Shown here piece after piece: positions 26,475-33,771 of a DNA stretch of 64,000 nt. Numbering within the stretch: the stretch's first letter is position 1; each line of letters begins with the position of its first letter. This DNA is from JACKII01 sp963807085. Its GTDB lineage: Bacteria; Pseudomonadota; Alphaproteobacteria; Bin95. Location of the stretch: NCBI GenBank assembly GCA_963807085.1, contig CAWEBB010000021.1:186001-250000 (forward strand), given 5' to 3'. The notes under the pieces were generated by a model. That model was not told where the DNA came from, did no database searches, and worked only from the letters and a program-made list of their open reading frames with translations. The position numbers were made by a program, and so were the translations under genes.

Positions 26475-27110
26475 ATGGGCCGGATGACGCTTTGGGGGGC
26501 GGTTTCGTCGCGCGCCTGGCGGGTGCATTGGGCGCTGCTCGAACTGGGGCTGGACTACGAGTGGATACCGGTCCAAAGCCGCTCCGGCGAAACCGAGACG
26601 CCGGAATTCGGCAGGCTCAACCCGCGCCGCAAGATCCCGACCTTCCGCGATGGCGACCTGGTGCTGACTGAAAGCCCCGCCATCGTAACCTATCTGGCCG
26701 AGACCTACAGCACGCCAGACCGCCAACTGATCCCGCTGGAGCAGCCCGCCCGCGCCAAATATTTCGAGTGGGTATCGTTCATTTCCATGGAACTGGACGC
26801 GACCTCGCTCTACGTGCTGCGCCGGCACGAGGGGCTGTCGCACATCTATGGCGATGCGCCCGCCGCCAACCAGGCGGCAAGGGAATATTTCGACAAGATG
26901 ATCAGGGCGAGCGCCGGGGATCTGGCGGACGGGCGGCGGTTCTTAGTGGGCGATCAGTTCACCGGCGCCGACATCTGCATGACCACCTGCCTGGACTGGG
27001 CCGAGCGCTATGGGTGCCCGCTACCAGACGCCTGGCTGGAATACCGGGAGCGCGTGCGGGAACGGCCGAGTTATGCCGCGTCGATCAAGGCGAATGCGTT
27101 GCCAGGATAG
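26475..27110 (+). CDS. Glutathione S-transferase family protein
   Basis: A 211-residue GST-fold protein. N-terminal thioredoxin-like domain: MTLWGAVSSRAWRVHWALLE, then FGRLNPRRKIPTF and LTESPAIVTYLAE, where ESxAI is the glutathione-binding segment. The C-terminal helical domain ends FLVGDQFTGADICMTTCLDW, a typical GST N-capping box. Expected to conjugate or isomerise electrophiles with glutathione in the cytoplasm. It closes the MFS-MFS-NTF2-GST operon, 12 bases after the NTF2 gene, suggesting detoxification or breakdown of the imported compound. Confidence 0.9.
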   Translation: MGRMTLWGAVSSRAWRVHWALLELGLDYEWIPVQSRSGETETPEFGRLNPRRKIPTFRDGDLVLTESPAIVTYLAETYSTPDRQLIPLEQPARAKYFEWVSFISMELDATSLYVLRRHEGLSHIYGDAPAANQAAREYFDKMIRASAGDLADGRRFLVGDQFTGADICMTTCLDWAERYGCPLPDAWLEYRERVRERPSYAASIKANALPG

Positions 27111-27150
27111 TCGTTGCGCCCGGCGCAAAACCGGCAACATCAGAGGCAGT

Positions 27151-28452
27151 ATGTCTGTTCCCGTCATTACGAATGTTGAATCCCGCCGCCTGTTCCTTGC
27201 CCGGCACGGGCTCGCCGCTCCGTTGAAATCACGGCTGACTCAGGCAGTGTTGCTGGAGACCATTCACAAGCTGGGCTTTGTGCAGGTGGACAGCATCAGC
27301 ACGGTTGAGCGCGCCCATCACATGATCCTGTTCGCGCGCAACCACCGCTACCGCCCGCACCGCCTCGCCAAACTGCACGAGCAGGATGCCGCCGTGTTCG
27401 AGAACTGGACCCACGACGCGGCCTATCTGCCGACCGCCTTCTATCCCTACTGGATGCGCGTATTCGAGAGGCGGCGGGAGGCGCTGCACGGCCGCTTTCA
27501 CCGCTATCACGGCCCGGCCTTCGCCGCGAAGCAGCAGGAGGTGCTGGCCCGGATCGCGGCAGACGGTCCGATGATGGCCCGCAATTTCGAGGACAGGCCG
27601 GACCCCAACTCCGGGAAATGGGGCTGGAACTGGCATCCATCCAAGGCGGCGCTGGAATATCTCTGGCGCACCGGCGGGCTGGTGGTGGCGCGGCGCGAGG
27701 GCTTTCAGAAAGTCTATGACCTGCCGGAGCGCGTGATCCCCGGCTATGCGAGCCTCGCGCCGGTCTCGGATGCGGCGCTGGTGGACTGGGCCTGCTCGGC
27801 CGCGCTGGAGCGCCTGGGCTTTGCGACGCCCGGCGAACTGGCGGCCTTTTGGGACGTGATTTCGTCCGCCGAGGCTGCGCACTGGTGTGATGCGCAACCG
27901 GCCGATGCGTTGGTCATGGTCCAATGCGCGTGCGCCGACCCGGACGGCAAGGGAAGGCATGCCTACGCGCGGCCGGAAACAGTGGAAAAGCTGCGGGATC
28001 TGGCGCCGCCGCCGGGCGTGGTACGGGTTTTGAGCCCGTTCGATCCCATCATCCGCGACCGCCGGCGTGCGCAGGCGCTGTTCGGCTTCGACTACCGCAT
28101 CGAGGTATTCGTGCCGGCGGCGAAGCGGCGCTATGGCTACTACGTCTTTCCGCTATTGGAGGGCGGTCGCTTTATCGGGCGCGTGGACATGAAGCGCGAT
28201 CGGGATGCGGACACTTTGCGGGTGGTGGCGCTCTGGCTGGAGCCGCGCCTGACGTTGACGTCGGGCCGCCTGGCAAAGCTGGAGAAGGCGTTCACCGAAG
28301 TGGCCGCGTTCGCCGGTGTTTCGACGGTGCAATTCGACAACGGCTGGGAGCGCTCGGCTCCGCCTACTCCAGCGATTTCAGATAGGCAACCAGCTGTTCC
28401 ACCTGGTCCGCCGAGAAGACAAAGGCCGGCATGTCCTCGTGGCCGACCATGA
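27151..28452 (+). CDS. Winged-helix DNA glycosylase, YcaQ/AlkX-like
   Basis: About 433 residues of the HTH_42 superfamily. The catalytic-motif region FVQVDSISTVERAHHMILFA (about 35-54) carries Q-x-D, as in YcaQ/AlkX interstrand-crosslink glycosylases rather than the Q-x-Q of AlkZ. Conserved blocks WTHDAAYLPTAFYPYWMR and LSPFDPIIRDRRRAQALFGF follow. Start ATG 27151 has CAGAGGCAG upstream. The last 25 residues (after GWERSAPPTPAISD) are unlike the family: they are encoded antisense to the cytochrome c gene over 89 bases, as a Pro/Arg-rich tail. Function is inferred from family. Confidence 0.85.
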   Translation: MSVPVITNVESRRLFLARHGLAAPLKSRLTQAVLLETIHKLGFVQVDSISTVERAHHMILFARNHRYRPHRLAKLHEQDAAVFENWTHDAAYLPTAFYPYWMRVFERRREALHGRFHRYHGPAFAAKQQEVLARIAADGPMMARNFEDRPDPNSGKWGWNWHPSKAALEYLWRTGGLVVARREGFQKVYDLPERVIPGYASLAPVSDAALVDWACSAALERLGFATPGELAAFWDVISSAEAAHWCDAQPADALVMVQCACADPDGKGRHAYARPETVEKLRDLAPPPGVVRVLSPFDPIIRDRRRAQALFGFDYRIEVFVPAAKRRYGYYVFPLLEGGRFIGRVDMKRDRDADTLRVVALWLEPRLTLTSGRLAKLEKAFTEVAAFAGVSTVQFDNGWERSAPPTPAISDRQPAVPPGPPRRQRPACPRGRP

Positions 28453-28693
28453 TGCCCTCGGCCAGGGCTTCCTCCAGGGTTTCCGGCGGGTACAGCTTGG
28501 CAACTTCGGCAAAGGGCGGCGCTTCTGCATTCGGGCTCAGGTCGCCGGGCGCGATGGCATGGCAGCCGCCGCACTGGTCCCTCGCCAGGTCGCGGCCAAG
28601 CTCCGATGGGCGGGCTTCCATGCCGGCAAGGGCGGGTGCTACAGACCCCAAGGTTGCGGCCACAAGGCCGAATAGAAGGAGGCGCGAGAACAT
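28364..28693 (-). CDS. Periplasmic c-type cytochrome
   Basis: A 109-residue monohaem cytochrome c. The Sec signal peptide is about 1-23 (MFSRLLLFGLVAATL...ALA). The haem motif CGGCH is near residue 41, and the distal Met is in MVGHEDMPAF about 45 residues later, with a C-terminal helix VEQLVAYLKSLE, the class I fold. It should shuttle electrons in the periplasm, partner unknown. It converges on and overlaps the upstream glycosylase gene by 89 bases. The upstream region contains TTATCCACA and TTAA-N7-TTAT. Confidence 0.93.
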   Translation of the reverse strand: MFSRLLLFGLVAATLGSVAPALAGMEARPSELGRDLARDQCGGCHAIAPGDLSPNAEAPPFAEVAKLYPPETLEEALAEGIMVGHEDMPAFVFSADQVEQLVAYLKSLE

Positions 28694-28832
28694 GGAATAT
28701 TCCAGACACGGAGCAAGGCCGGATGATACTGCGGTGGCCGCAGGACCGCCAGTTCGCGCTTCAGATTAACCTTTTGTTATCCACACCCGACCTATTATCC
28801 TCTCGGAACGCGCCGAGGGGAAAGCGCGCCGG

Positions 28833-29660
28833 TTAGAGCATTGCTTGGTCCGAACGGGGCGGACCGGGCACCAAAGCAATTGCGCTCAGCAGGCGGCCAT
28901 AATCGGGCTCTTCGCGCTGCACGCTGCGGCGGTAACTGAAAAAGCGGCCGGGGTCGGCGACCGTGTCTTCGGGCAGGCGGGCGATATGGACCAGCCCCAG
29001 GCCACGCAACTGGGCTTCCAGATAGCCCGGCAGATCGAAATATGCCTTTGCGGCCGCCGGGGGGCGGCGGAAGAAGCGGGCGTAGGCGGGGTTTTGCCCG
29101 AGGAAATGGGCCGCAAACTCCGGCCCGACCTCGTAGGATTCCGGCCCGATGGCGGGGCCGATGGCAGCGCGGATAAGGTAGCGTCTGGCGCCCAGCCGCT
29201 CCATCGCCCGGATCGTGGCGAGAGCCACACCGAACCGTGCCCCCTTCCAACCCGCATGGGCCGCGCCGATCACCCCGGCCTTTGGCTCGCAAAATACCAG
29301 GGGCGCGCAGTCCGCGGTCAGGATACCGAGCGCGATGTGCGGCCGGTCGGTCACCATGGCATCAGCCCGCTCGCCCGCCGCATCCTCAGCCTTCCGCAAC
29401 GTTACCACCCGCGCGCTGTGCACCTGGTACAGCGTCGCCAGCGCCTCCGGCGGCAGGGCCAGCGCCGCCATGGCGCGCGCCCGGTTGGCCCGCACGGCCG
29501 CGGCGTCGTCCGCCGAACCGAAACCGCAGTTGAGCCCCCGATAAATGCTGCCTTCCGGCGCGCCCGCGGAAGCCTGCCCGCTGGCGGGGCTTTCCCCCCT
29601 GGTGAAGAAGGCATGACGGATGCCGGAAATGGCGGCGAGCGGCGGTGCGGTCAGATACAT
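28833..29660 (-). CDS. pgeF: Peptidoglycan editing factor / multicopper-polyphenol-oxidase-domain protein
   Basis: A 275-residue YfiH-family protein. Metal-site landmarks LYQVHSARV (His), TADCAPLVF (Cys) and AAHAGWKG (His) are all present, matching the C-H-H site of YfiH/laccase-domain proteins. It prevents mis-incorporation of amino acids into peptidoglycan and may act on oxidised nucleotides. Start ATG at 29660 opens MYLTAPPLAAISGIRHAFFT; a longer in-frame reading to 30554 overlaps the neighbouring methyltransferase and is a shadow. It follows the MidA stop by 5 bases and forms the last gene of the lgt-midA-pgeF operon. Confidence 0.9.
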   Translation of the reverse strand: MYLTAPPLAAISGIRHAFFTRGESPASGQASAGAPEGSIYRGLNCGFGSADDAAAVRANRARAMAALALPPEALATLYQVHSARVVTLRKAEDAAGERADAMVTDRPHIALGILTADCAPLVFCEPKAGVIGAAHAGWKGARFGVALATIRAMERLGARRYLIRAAIGPAIGPESYEVGPEFAAHFLGQNPAYARFFRRPPAAAKAYFDLPGYLEAQLRGLGLVHIARLPEDTVADPGRFFSYRRSVQREEPDYGRLLSAIALVPGPPRSDQAML

Positions 29661-29665
29661 CGCGG

Positions 29666-30772
29666 CTAGCCCGCATCTTCGGGAAAGGCTTCGTCCGGAA
29701 AGGCGTCTTGCGGGAACGCCACTGGGTGCGGATCGGCCGGTCCGACCGCCGCCAAGACGCGGAAATCCTCGCCCATCCCGTCGGCGTCGATCAGCCGGGC
29801 GAGCGCCGCATCCAGTTCGCGCCGCTGGTTCCGCCCGGCCTTGGCCGCAAGCTGGCCGCGCCGCGCCTCGATGCCGAGCCGCCTGAGATAGCGCCCCTGG
29901 CCGACCGGTCCATGGCATGCTGCCCCCTGGTTCGCTGCCTCCCGCGCCAACAGGGCGAAGTCGACGCCGGCGCTCAAATCCACCGCGCCCAGGCTTTCGA
30001 GCGGCGACGCCTTGCGGTGCCGGCGAATGCCGCGGAGGCTGGTCTCGCCCGGCCGGGCGGCATAGTCGATGATCAGCGCCATGCCTCCCCCCGCGGCCAG
30101 CCGCCCTGCGATGCGGGCCATCCATTCCTGCCCCTCTGCCGAATATTCCCAAAGCCCGCCTTCCGGCTCCCATTCCGCCGTAACCACGGGACCGAGGGCA
30201 TCGTGAAAGCCCCGCTCCGCGCTCCAGTTCACCAGCCGTTCCCGCCAGCCATCGGCCGTCAAAATGAACTGCTGGACGGGCAGGGCGTCGAAAAACTCGT
30301 TCGCGACCAACAGCAGGGGCTTGTCGCCCGCGGGCAACGCGTCTGCCCAAGCGATACGCTCCGCATGGGTGGCCAGCGTGCGGCGCTGCACCGCGCACAG
30401 TTGCTCGCTCACCTCGACCAGGGTAATGGAGGCAGCCGCCAGCAGGTCCGGCGCGGCCTGGCTCCAGGTGCGCAGCATGTCGGCCATCAGCACGCCGCGG
30501 CCCGGTCCCAGTTCGACCATGTCCACGGCCGCAGGCGCCCCCATGCGCCGCCACTGATCGGCCAGCGCCAATGCCAGCATCTCCCCGAACATCTGGCTGA
30601 TTTCTGGCGCGGTGATGAAGTCGCCCCTGCTGCCAAACGGCTCCTGGGACTGGTAGTAGCTTTCGGGCAGCGCGGTGTTGGCGAGGCGCATCAACGTCGC
30701 GATGGAAATTGGACCTTGCGCCTCGATAATGCGTCGGGCGAGGGCCTCGACGGAGGTTGGGGCGGCGCTCAT
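29666..30772 (-). CDS. MidA/NDUFAF7-family SAM-dependent methyltransferase
   Basis: A 368-residue COG1565 methyltransferase. Opening ALARRIIEAQGPISIATLMR, then ESYYQSQEPFGSRGDFITAP (about 54-73), SAM motif I VDMVELGPGRGVLMADMLR, and VANEFFDALPVQQFI, the conserved NEFFDALP box. Human NDUFAF7 dimethylates an arginine of complex I; the bacterial target is probably NuoD/complex I assembly (family knowledge). The start overlaps the lgt stop by 4 bases (ATGA), so it is translationally coupled to lgt. Full length. Confidence 0.92.
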   Translation of the reverse strand: MSAAPTSVEALARRIIEAQGPISIATLMRLANTALPESYYQSQEPFGSRGDFITAPEISQMFGEMLALALADQWRRMGAPAAVDMVELGPGRGVLMADMLRTWSQAAPDLLAAASITLVEVSEQLCAVQRRTLATHAERIAWADALPAGDKPLLLVANEFFDALPVQQFILTADGWRERLVNWSAERGFHDALGPVVTAEWEPEGGLWEYSAEGQEWMARIAGRLAAGGGMALIIDYAARPGETSLRGIRRHRKASPLESLGAVDLSAGVDFALLAREAANQGAACHGPVGQGRYLRRLGIEARRGQLAAKAGRNQRRELDAALARLIDADGMGEDFRVLAAVGPADPHPVAFPQDAFPDEAFPEDAG

Positions 30773-31578
30773 GACGAGGATACCGGCGGACGGCTGCGCG
30801 CCCAGGCGACGGTGACGACGCCGAGCAGGATCATCGGTACCGAAAGGATCTGGCCCATGGTTACGGGCCCCAAAATGAAGCCCAGATGCGCATCCGGCTC
30901 CCGGAAGAACTCGACCGCAAGGCGGGCGAGGCCATAGCCGATCAGGAAAATGCCCAGCAGCATGCCGGGCCGGCGGCGGATGCCGTCCTGGCGGAACAGC
31001 AGGGCCATCACCAGGAACAGGATCAGGCCCTCGAGCGCCGCTTCGTAAAGCTGGCTCGGATGGCGGGGTAGCGGACCGGCGCCCGGGAACACCATGCCGA
31101 GCGGGCTATCGGTCACCCGCCCGTACAACTCGCCGTTCACGAAGTTCGCGAGACGCCCTAGAAACAGGCCAATGGGTGCCGCGCAACACAGCAGATCTCC
31201 AACCCGGAACCCGTTCAAGCCGCGCTGGCGGGAGAACAGATAGGTCGCCACCGCTACACCCAGCAGGCCGCCATGAAACGACATGCCGCCGTTCCAAAGC
31301 TGCAGGATTTCCAGCGGGTGGTCGACAAAATACGCGGGCTTGTAGAACAGCACATAGCCCAGCCGACCGCCCAGGATCACGCCGAGCGCGATCCAGATCA
31401 GCAGGTCATCCGCGTCTCTGCGGGGCATGGTTTCCGGCGGCCAGGCGGCCAGCCACACCAGATAACGCCACCCGGCCAGCAGACCGACAATATAGGCAAG
31501 GGCGTACCAGCGCACCGCAAAGAACCCCAGATCAATCGCAACGGGGTCAATGGCAGGAAACGGCAAAGCGAAAAGCAT
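30769..31578 (-). CDS. lgt: Prolipoprotein diacylglyceryl transferase
   Basis: A 269-residue inner-membrane enzyme with about seven helices. The signature GRLANFVNGELYGRVTD (about residues 140-156) and HPSQLYEAALEGLILF (about 184-199) are those of Lgt, along with N-terminal FFAVRWYALAYIVGLLAGW. It transfers diacylglycerol from phosphatidylglycerol to the lipobox cysteine of prolipoproteins, an essential step. Start ATG 31578 was chosen because MLFALPFPAIDPVAIDLG begins the family; an in-frame extension to 31683 lacks homology. It opens the lgt-midA-pgeF operon. Confidence 0.95.
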   Translation of the reverse strand: MLFALPFPAIDPVAIDLGFFAVRWYALAYIVGLLAGWRYLVWLAAWPPETMPRRDADDLLIWIALGVILGGRLGYVLFYKPAYFVDHPLEILQLWNGGMSFHGGLLGVAVATYLFSRQRGLNGFRVGDLLCCAAPIGLFLGRLANFVNGELYGRVTDSPLGMVFPGAGPLPRHPSQLYEAALEGLILFLVMALLFRQDGIRRRPGMLLGIFLIGYGLARLAVEFFREPDAHLGFILGPVTMGQILSVPMILLGVVTVAWARSRPPVSSS

Positions 31579-31719
31579 GGATTGCCTGTTCAAGCGCGCG
31601 GGTGAGAGAGGCTGACTAGCAGAGCCGCTCGCCGCTGGCAAACCGGTCCGGAAAAATTCCTCTGGGCAGGAGTTTTTATTCAACTGTTAGTTGTTCGTTA
31701 ACCAAATCCAGTCATCGTA

Positions 31720-31803
31720 GGTTCATCAGATGAGGGGATTCATCTGGTGCTTCTTTGACGCCTCCCTGTTACCTTGGGCCGCTTCGCGCGGCCCAACTTT
31801 TTT
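31720..31803 (+). ncRNA. Candidate small RNA or leader with two hairpins
   Basis: A plus-strand element between lgt (divergent) and a thioesterase gene. Hairpin 1: CAGATGA (31727-31733), loop GGGGAT, TCATCTG (31740-31746), a perfect 7-bp stem. A single-stranded stretch containing the anti-Shine-Dalgarno-like CCTCCC follows, then hairpin 2, a terminator (31776-31803). A short in-frame ORF (MRGFIWCFFDASLLPW) starts in hairpin 1 and could be a leader peptide instead. No database match was possible. Confidence 0.4.
31776..31803 (+). terminator. Rho-independent terminator
   Basis: GGGCCGC (31776-31782) pairs perfectly with GCGGCCC (31788-31794) over loop TTCGC, then AACTTTTTT. It is read only on the plus strand: the opposite strand has no T run. 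It has no upstream gene to terminate, since lgt is divergent. Confidence 0.8.
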
Positions 31804-31867
31804 CGGGGCCGCCATTCGCGTCAGAACTTTTCACGCCTGCCCGGAAGCGCCAGGAGCGATTCACCCC

Positions 31868-32305
31868 ATGACCGAGGCCCTGCCCACCCGTGGCGACTAC
31901 GGGCATTTCCTGCCGATCCAGACCCGCTGGAATGACATGGACCGCTACGGCCATGTGAACAACATGATCTATTACGGCTACATGGACACGGTGGTGACCG
32001 AATTCATTTCGACCCATGGTGGGCTGGACACGGCGACGTCGCCGGTGGTCGGGCTGGTGATCGAGAGCTTCTGCCGCTACCACCGCCCCATCACCTTTCC
32101 GAGCGTGGTCGATGCCGGCATGCGGGTCGGCAAGCTCGGCACTTCGAGCGTGCGCTATGAGGTCGGCCTGTTCGTTGAGGGCGAGGACGCAATCGCGGCG
32201 CATGGCCATTTCGTGCATGTTTATGTGACGCGGGCGGACAACCGGCCGACCCCAATTCCCGCCGGAATCCGCGCCGCCCTGGAGCCGCTGGTGGCGGGTG
32301 CCTGA
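31868..32305 (+). CDS. Acyl-CoA thioesterase (4HBT hot-dog family)
   Basis: A 145-residue single hot-dog domain. RWNDMDRYGHVNNMIYYGYM is at about residues 18-37; the Asp in DMDRYGHVNN is the 4-hydroxybenzoyl-CoA-thioesterase-type catalytic residue. Conserved YHRPITFPSVVDAGMRVGKL follows. It hydrolyses short acyl-CoAs or aromatic acyl-CoAs in the cytoplasm. Start ATG 31868 aligns with the family; an upstream in-frame ATG at 31730 runs through a terminator. Its stop is 65 bases before the ArsR gene. The promoter probably lies between the terminator and the gene. Confidence 0.88.
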   Translation: MTEALPTRGDYGHFLPIQTRWNDMDRYGHVNNMIYYGYMDTVVTEFISTHGGLDTATSPVVGLVIESFCRYHRPITFPSVVDAGMRVGKLGTSSVRYEVGLFVEGEDAIAAHGHFVHVYVTRADNRPTPIPAGIRAALEPLVAGA

Positions 32306-32308
32306 CCT

Positions 32309-32332
32309 ATATTTCTATAATCCTAGAAATAT
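32309..32332. promoter_or_regulatory. Perfect 9-bp inverted repeat, probable ArsR-family operator
   Basis: ATATTTCTA, six-base spacer TAATCC, then TAGAAATAT. It is just upstream of the ArsR-like gene and is much AT-richer than its surroundings. It overlaps a TATAAT (32316-32321). An SmtB/ArsR dimer binds such imperfect 12-2-12-like palindromes. The regulator likely autorepresses here. Confidence 0.7.
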
Positions 32333-32334
32333 CG

Positions 32335-32363
32335 TTGACAAGAACAGCCGGACGGCGTAGATC
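32335..32363 (+). promoter_or_regulatory. Candidate sigma-70 promoter for a leaderless arsR/permease transcript
   Basis: TTGACA (32335-32340), 17-bp spacer, then TAGATC (32358-32363, 3 of 6 matching -10). The predicted start falls at about 32370, on the A of the ATG, so the mRNA would have no leader. No Shine-Dalgarno is visible before the ATG (CCGGTTCATG). Confidence 0.45.
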
Positions 32364-32369
32364 CGGTTC

Positions 32370-32699
32370 ATGGAAACCGAAACCGCCTCTCTTTGCCTCG
32401 AAGCCTTGGGCCAGCCGACCCGGCTGAACATTTTCCGCCTGTTGGTGAAGGCGGGCGAGCCGGGCCTGCCGTTCGGGGAAATTCAGCAGCTTACCGACGT
32501 GCCAGCCTCGACCCTTTCCCACCATTTGGCGACATTGGCGCGAGCGGGCCTCATATCCCAGGCGAAACGCGGGCGCTCCAACTTCAGCACCGCCAACTTT
32601 GAGGCCATGCATGCTGTAGTGGAATTCCTGACCGCCGAGTGTTGCAGCCTGGCGGCAAACAATCACGCGACCCCCGCCGCCACCCTGGAACGGGATTGA
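32370..32699 (+). CDS. ArsR/SmtB-family transcriptional regulator
   Basis: A 109-residue winged-helix repressor. EALGQPTRLNIFRLLVKAGE (about 11-30) is the ArsR start, followed by recognition helix VPASTLSHHLATLARAGLIS and the wing RGRSNFSTANF. A C-terminal Cys pair in TAECCSLAAN (about 89-98) could bind a metal or metalloid. Upstream is a perfect inverted repeat. It precedes a COG0701 permease by about 28 bases and probably controls it with a metal/metalloid or organic ligand. Probable leaderless start (see promoter entry). Confidence 0.9.
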   Translation: METETASLCLEALGQPTRLNIFRLLVKAGEPGLPFGEIQQLTDVPASTLSHHLATLARAGLISQAKRGRSNFSTANFEAMHAVVEFLTAECCSLAANNHATPAATLERD

Positions 32700-32727
32700 A
32701 CTTGGCTCCTGCGGCCATTCGGAGGAT

Positions 32728-33771
32728 ATGTACTTGACGAGTTTTTCCCCTGCCCTCAACCAGATGGGCACCCGCCTGAAAGGCATCGGCCATGGCTGGC
32801 TGCTGTTGGCGCTGGTCTTTGCCCTGCAGGCGGTGTTCGACGCGGGCGCCCTGCCGGAGCGGATTGAGGCGGTCGGCGGTTCCTTTGGTTCAACCGCGCC
32901 GTTCCTGCTGTTGGCCGTACTGCTGGCCGCCTATAGCAAGGCCACCGGCGCGGACTCGCTGATCGCCAAGGCATTCGTCGGCCGCGAGGCGCACATGGTG
33001 CTGGTCGCCGCATTGTTCGGCGCCCTTTCGCCGTTCTGCTCCTGTGGCGTGATTCCGATCATCGCGGCCTTGCTGGCCATGGGTGTGCCGCTTTCGGCGG
33101 TGATGGCGTTCTGGCTCGCCTCGCCTCTGATGGACCCGGCCATGTTCGTGCTGACCTCCGGCATTTTGGGCTGGGAGTTTGCGGTTGCGAAGGCGATCGC
33201 CGCCGCCAGCATCGGCATGGCGGGGGGCTATTTCACCATGATGCTGGGGCGGACGGGTGTGCTGGTGAATCCTCTGAGGGAAGGCGTGGGTGACGGCGGC
33301 TGCGGTGCCGGATCGGTGCGCAATCCAAACTCGACCGTCGCCTGGAAATTCTGGAGCGACGCCGACCGCCGGCAGAAATTCACCAGTAGTTTCTGGAGCA
33401 ATTTGCTCTTCCTGGGTCAATGGCTGGCGCTGGCATTCGCACTGGAAGCCGTGATGATCGCCTATGTGCCGGCGGAGATGGTGGCAGGCATACTGGGCGG
33501 CGACAACTGGTACTCGATTCCGCTGGCCGCCGTGGTCGGCATTCCCGCCTATCTGAACGGCTACGCCGCGCTGCCGCTGGTCGGCGGCCTGATTGAGCAA
33601 GGCATGAGCGCCGGGGCGGGCATGGCCTTCCTGGTTGCGGGCGGCATCACCTGCATTCCGGCGGGGATCGCCGTCTGGGCGCTGGCCCGCCCGCCGGTGT
33701 TCGCGATCTATATCGGCAGCGCCTTTGCCGGTGCGATCGGCTTTAGCCTGCTGGCGGCACCACTCCTTTAA
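32728..33771 (+). CDS. COG0701 permease (YraQ/ArsP family)
   Basis: A 347-residue polytopic membrane protein with two hydrophobic halves. The signature APFLLLAVLLAAYS is followed by FGALSPFCSCGVIPIIAALL (about 94-113), the SPFCSCGVIP motif of this family, which includes ArsP, the exporter of trivalent organoarsenicals. The paired cysteines in FCSCG could coordinate As(III)-type ligands. Its repressor-like ArsR gene lies immediately upstream, supporting metalloid or organometal export. However, ArsP proper and generic YraQ permeases cannot be told apart here. It overlaps the convergent protease gene by 29 bases. Confidence 0.85.
   Translation: MYLTSFSPALNQMGTRLKGIGHGWLLLALVFALQAVFDAGALPERIEAVGGSFGSTAPFLLLAVLLAAYSKATGADSLIAKAFVGREAHMVLVAALFGALSPFCSCGVIPIIAALLAMGVPLSAVMAFWLASPLMDPAMFVLTSGILGWEFAVAKAIAAASIGMAGGYFTMMLGRTGVLVNPLREGVGDGGCGAGSVRNPNSTVAWKFWSDADRRQKFTSSFWSNLLFLGQWLALAFALEAVMIAYVPAEMVAGILGGDNWYSIPLAAVVGIPAYLNGYAALPLVGGLIEQGMSAGAGMAFLVAGGITCIPAGIAVWALARPPVFAIYIGSAFAGAIGFSLLAAPLL

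Noticed and set aside
28833..30554. A 573-codon reading covering pgeF and part of midA
   Set aside because: The upper half is a different frame of the MidA gene; PgeF homology starts at ATG 29660.
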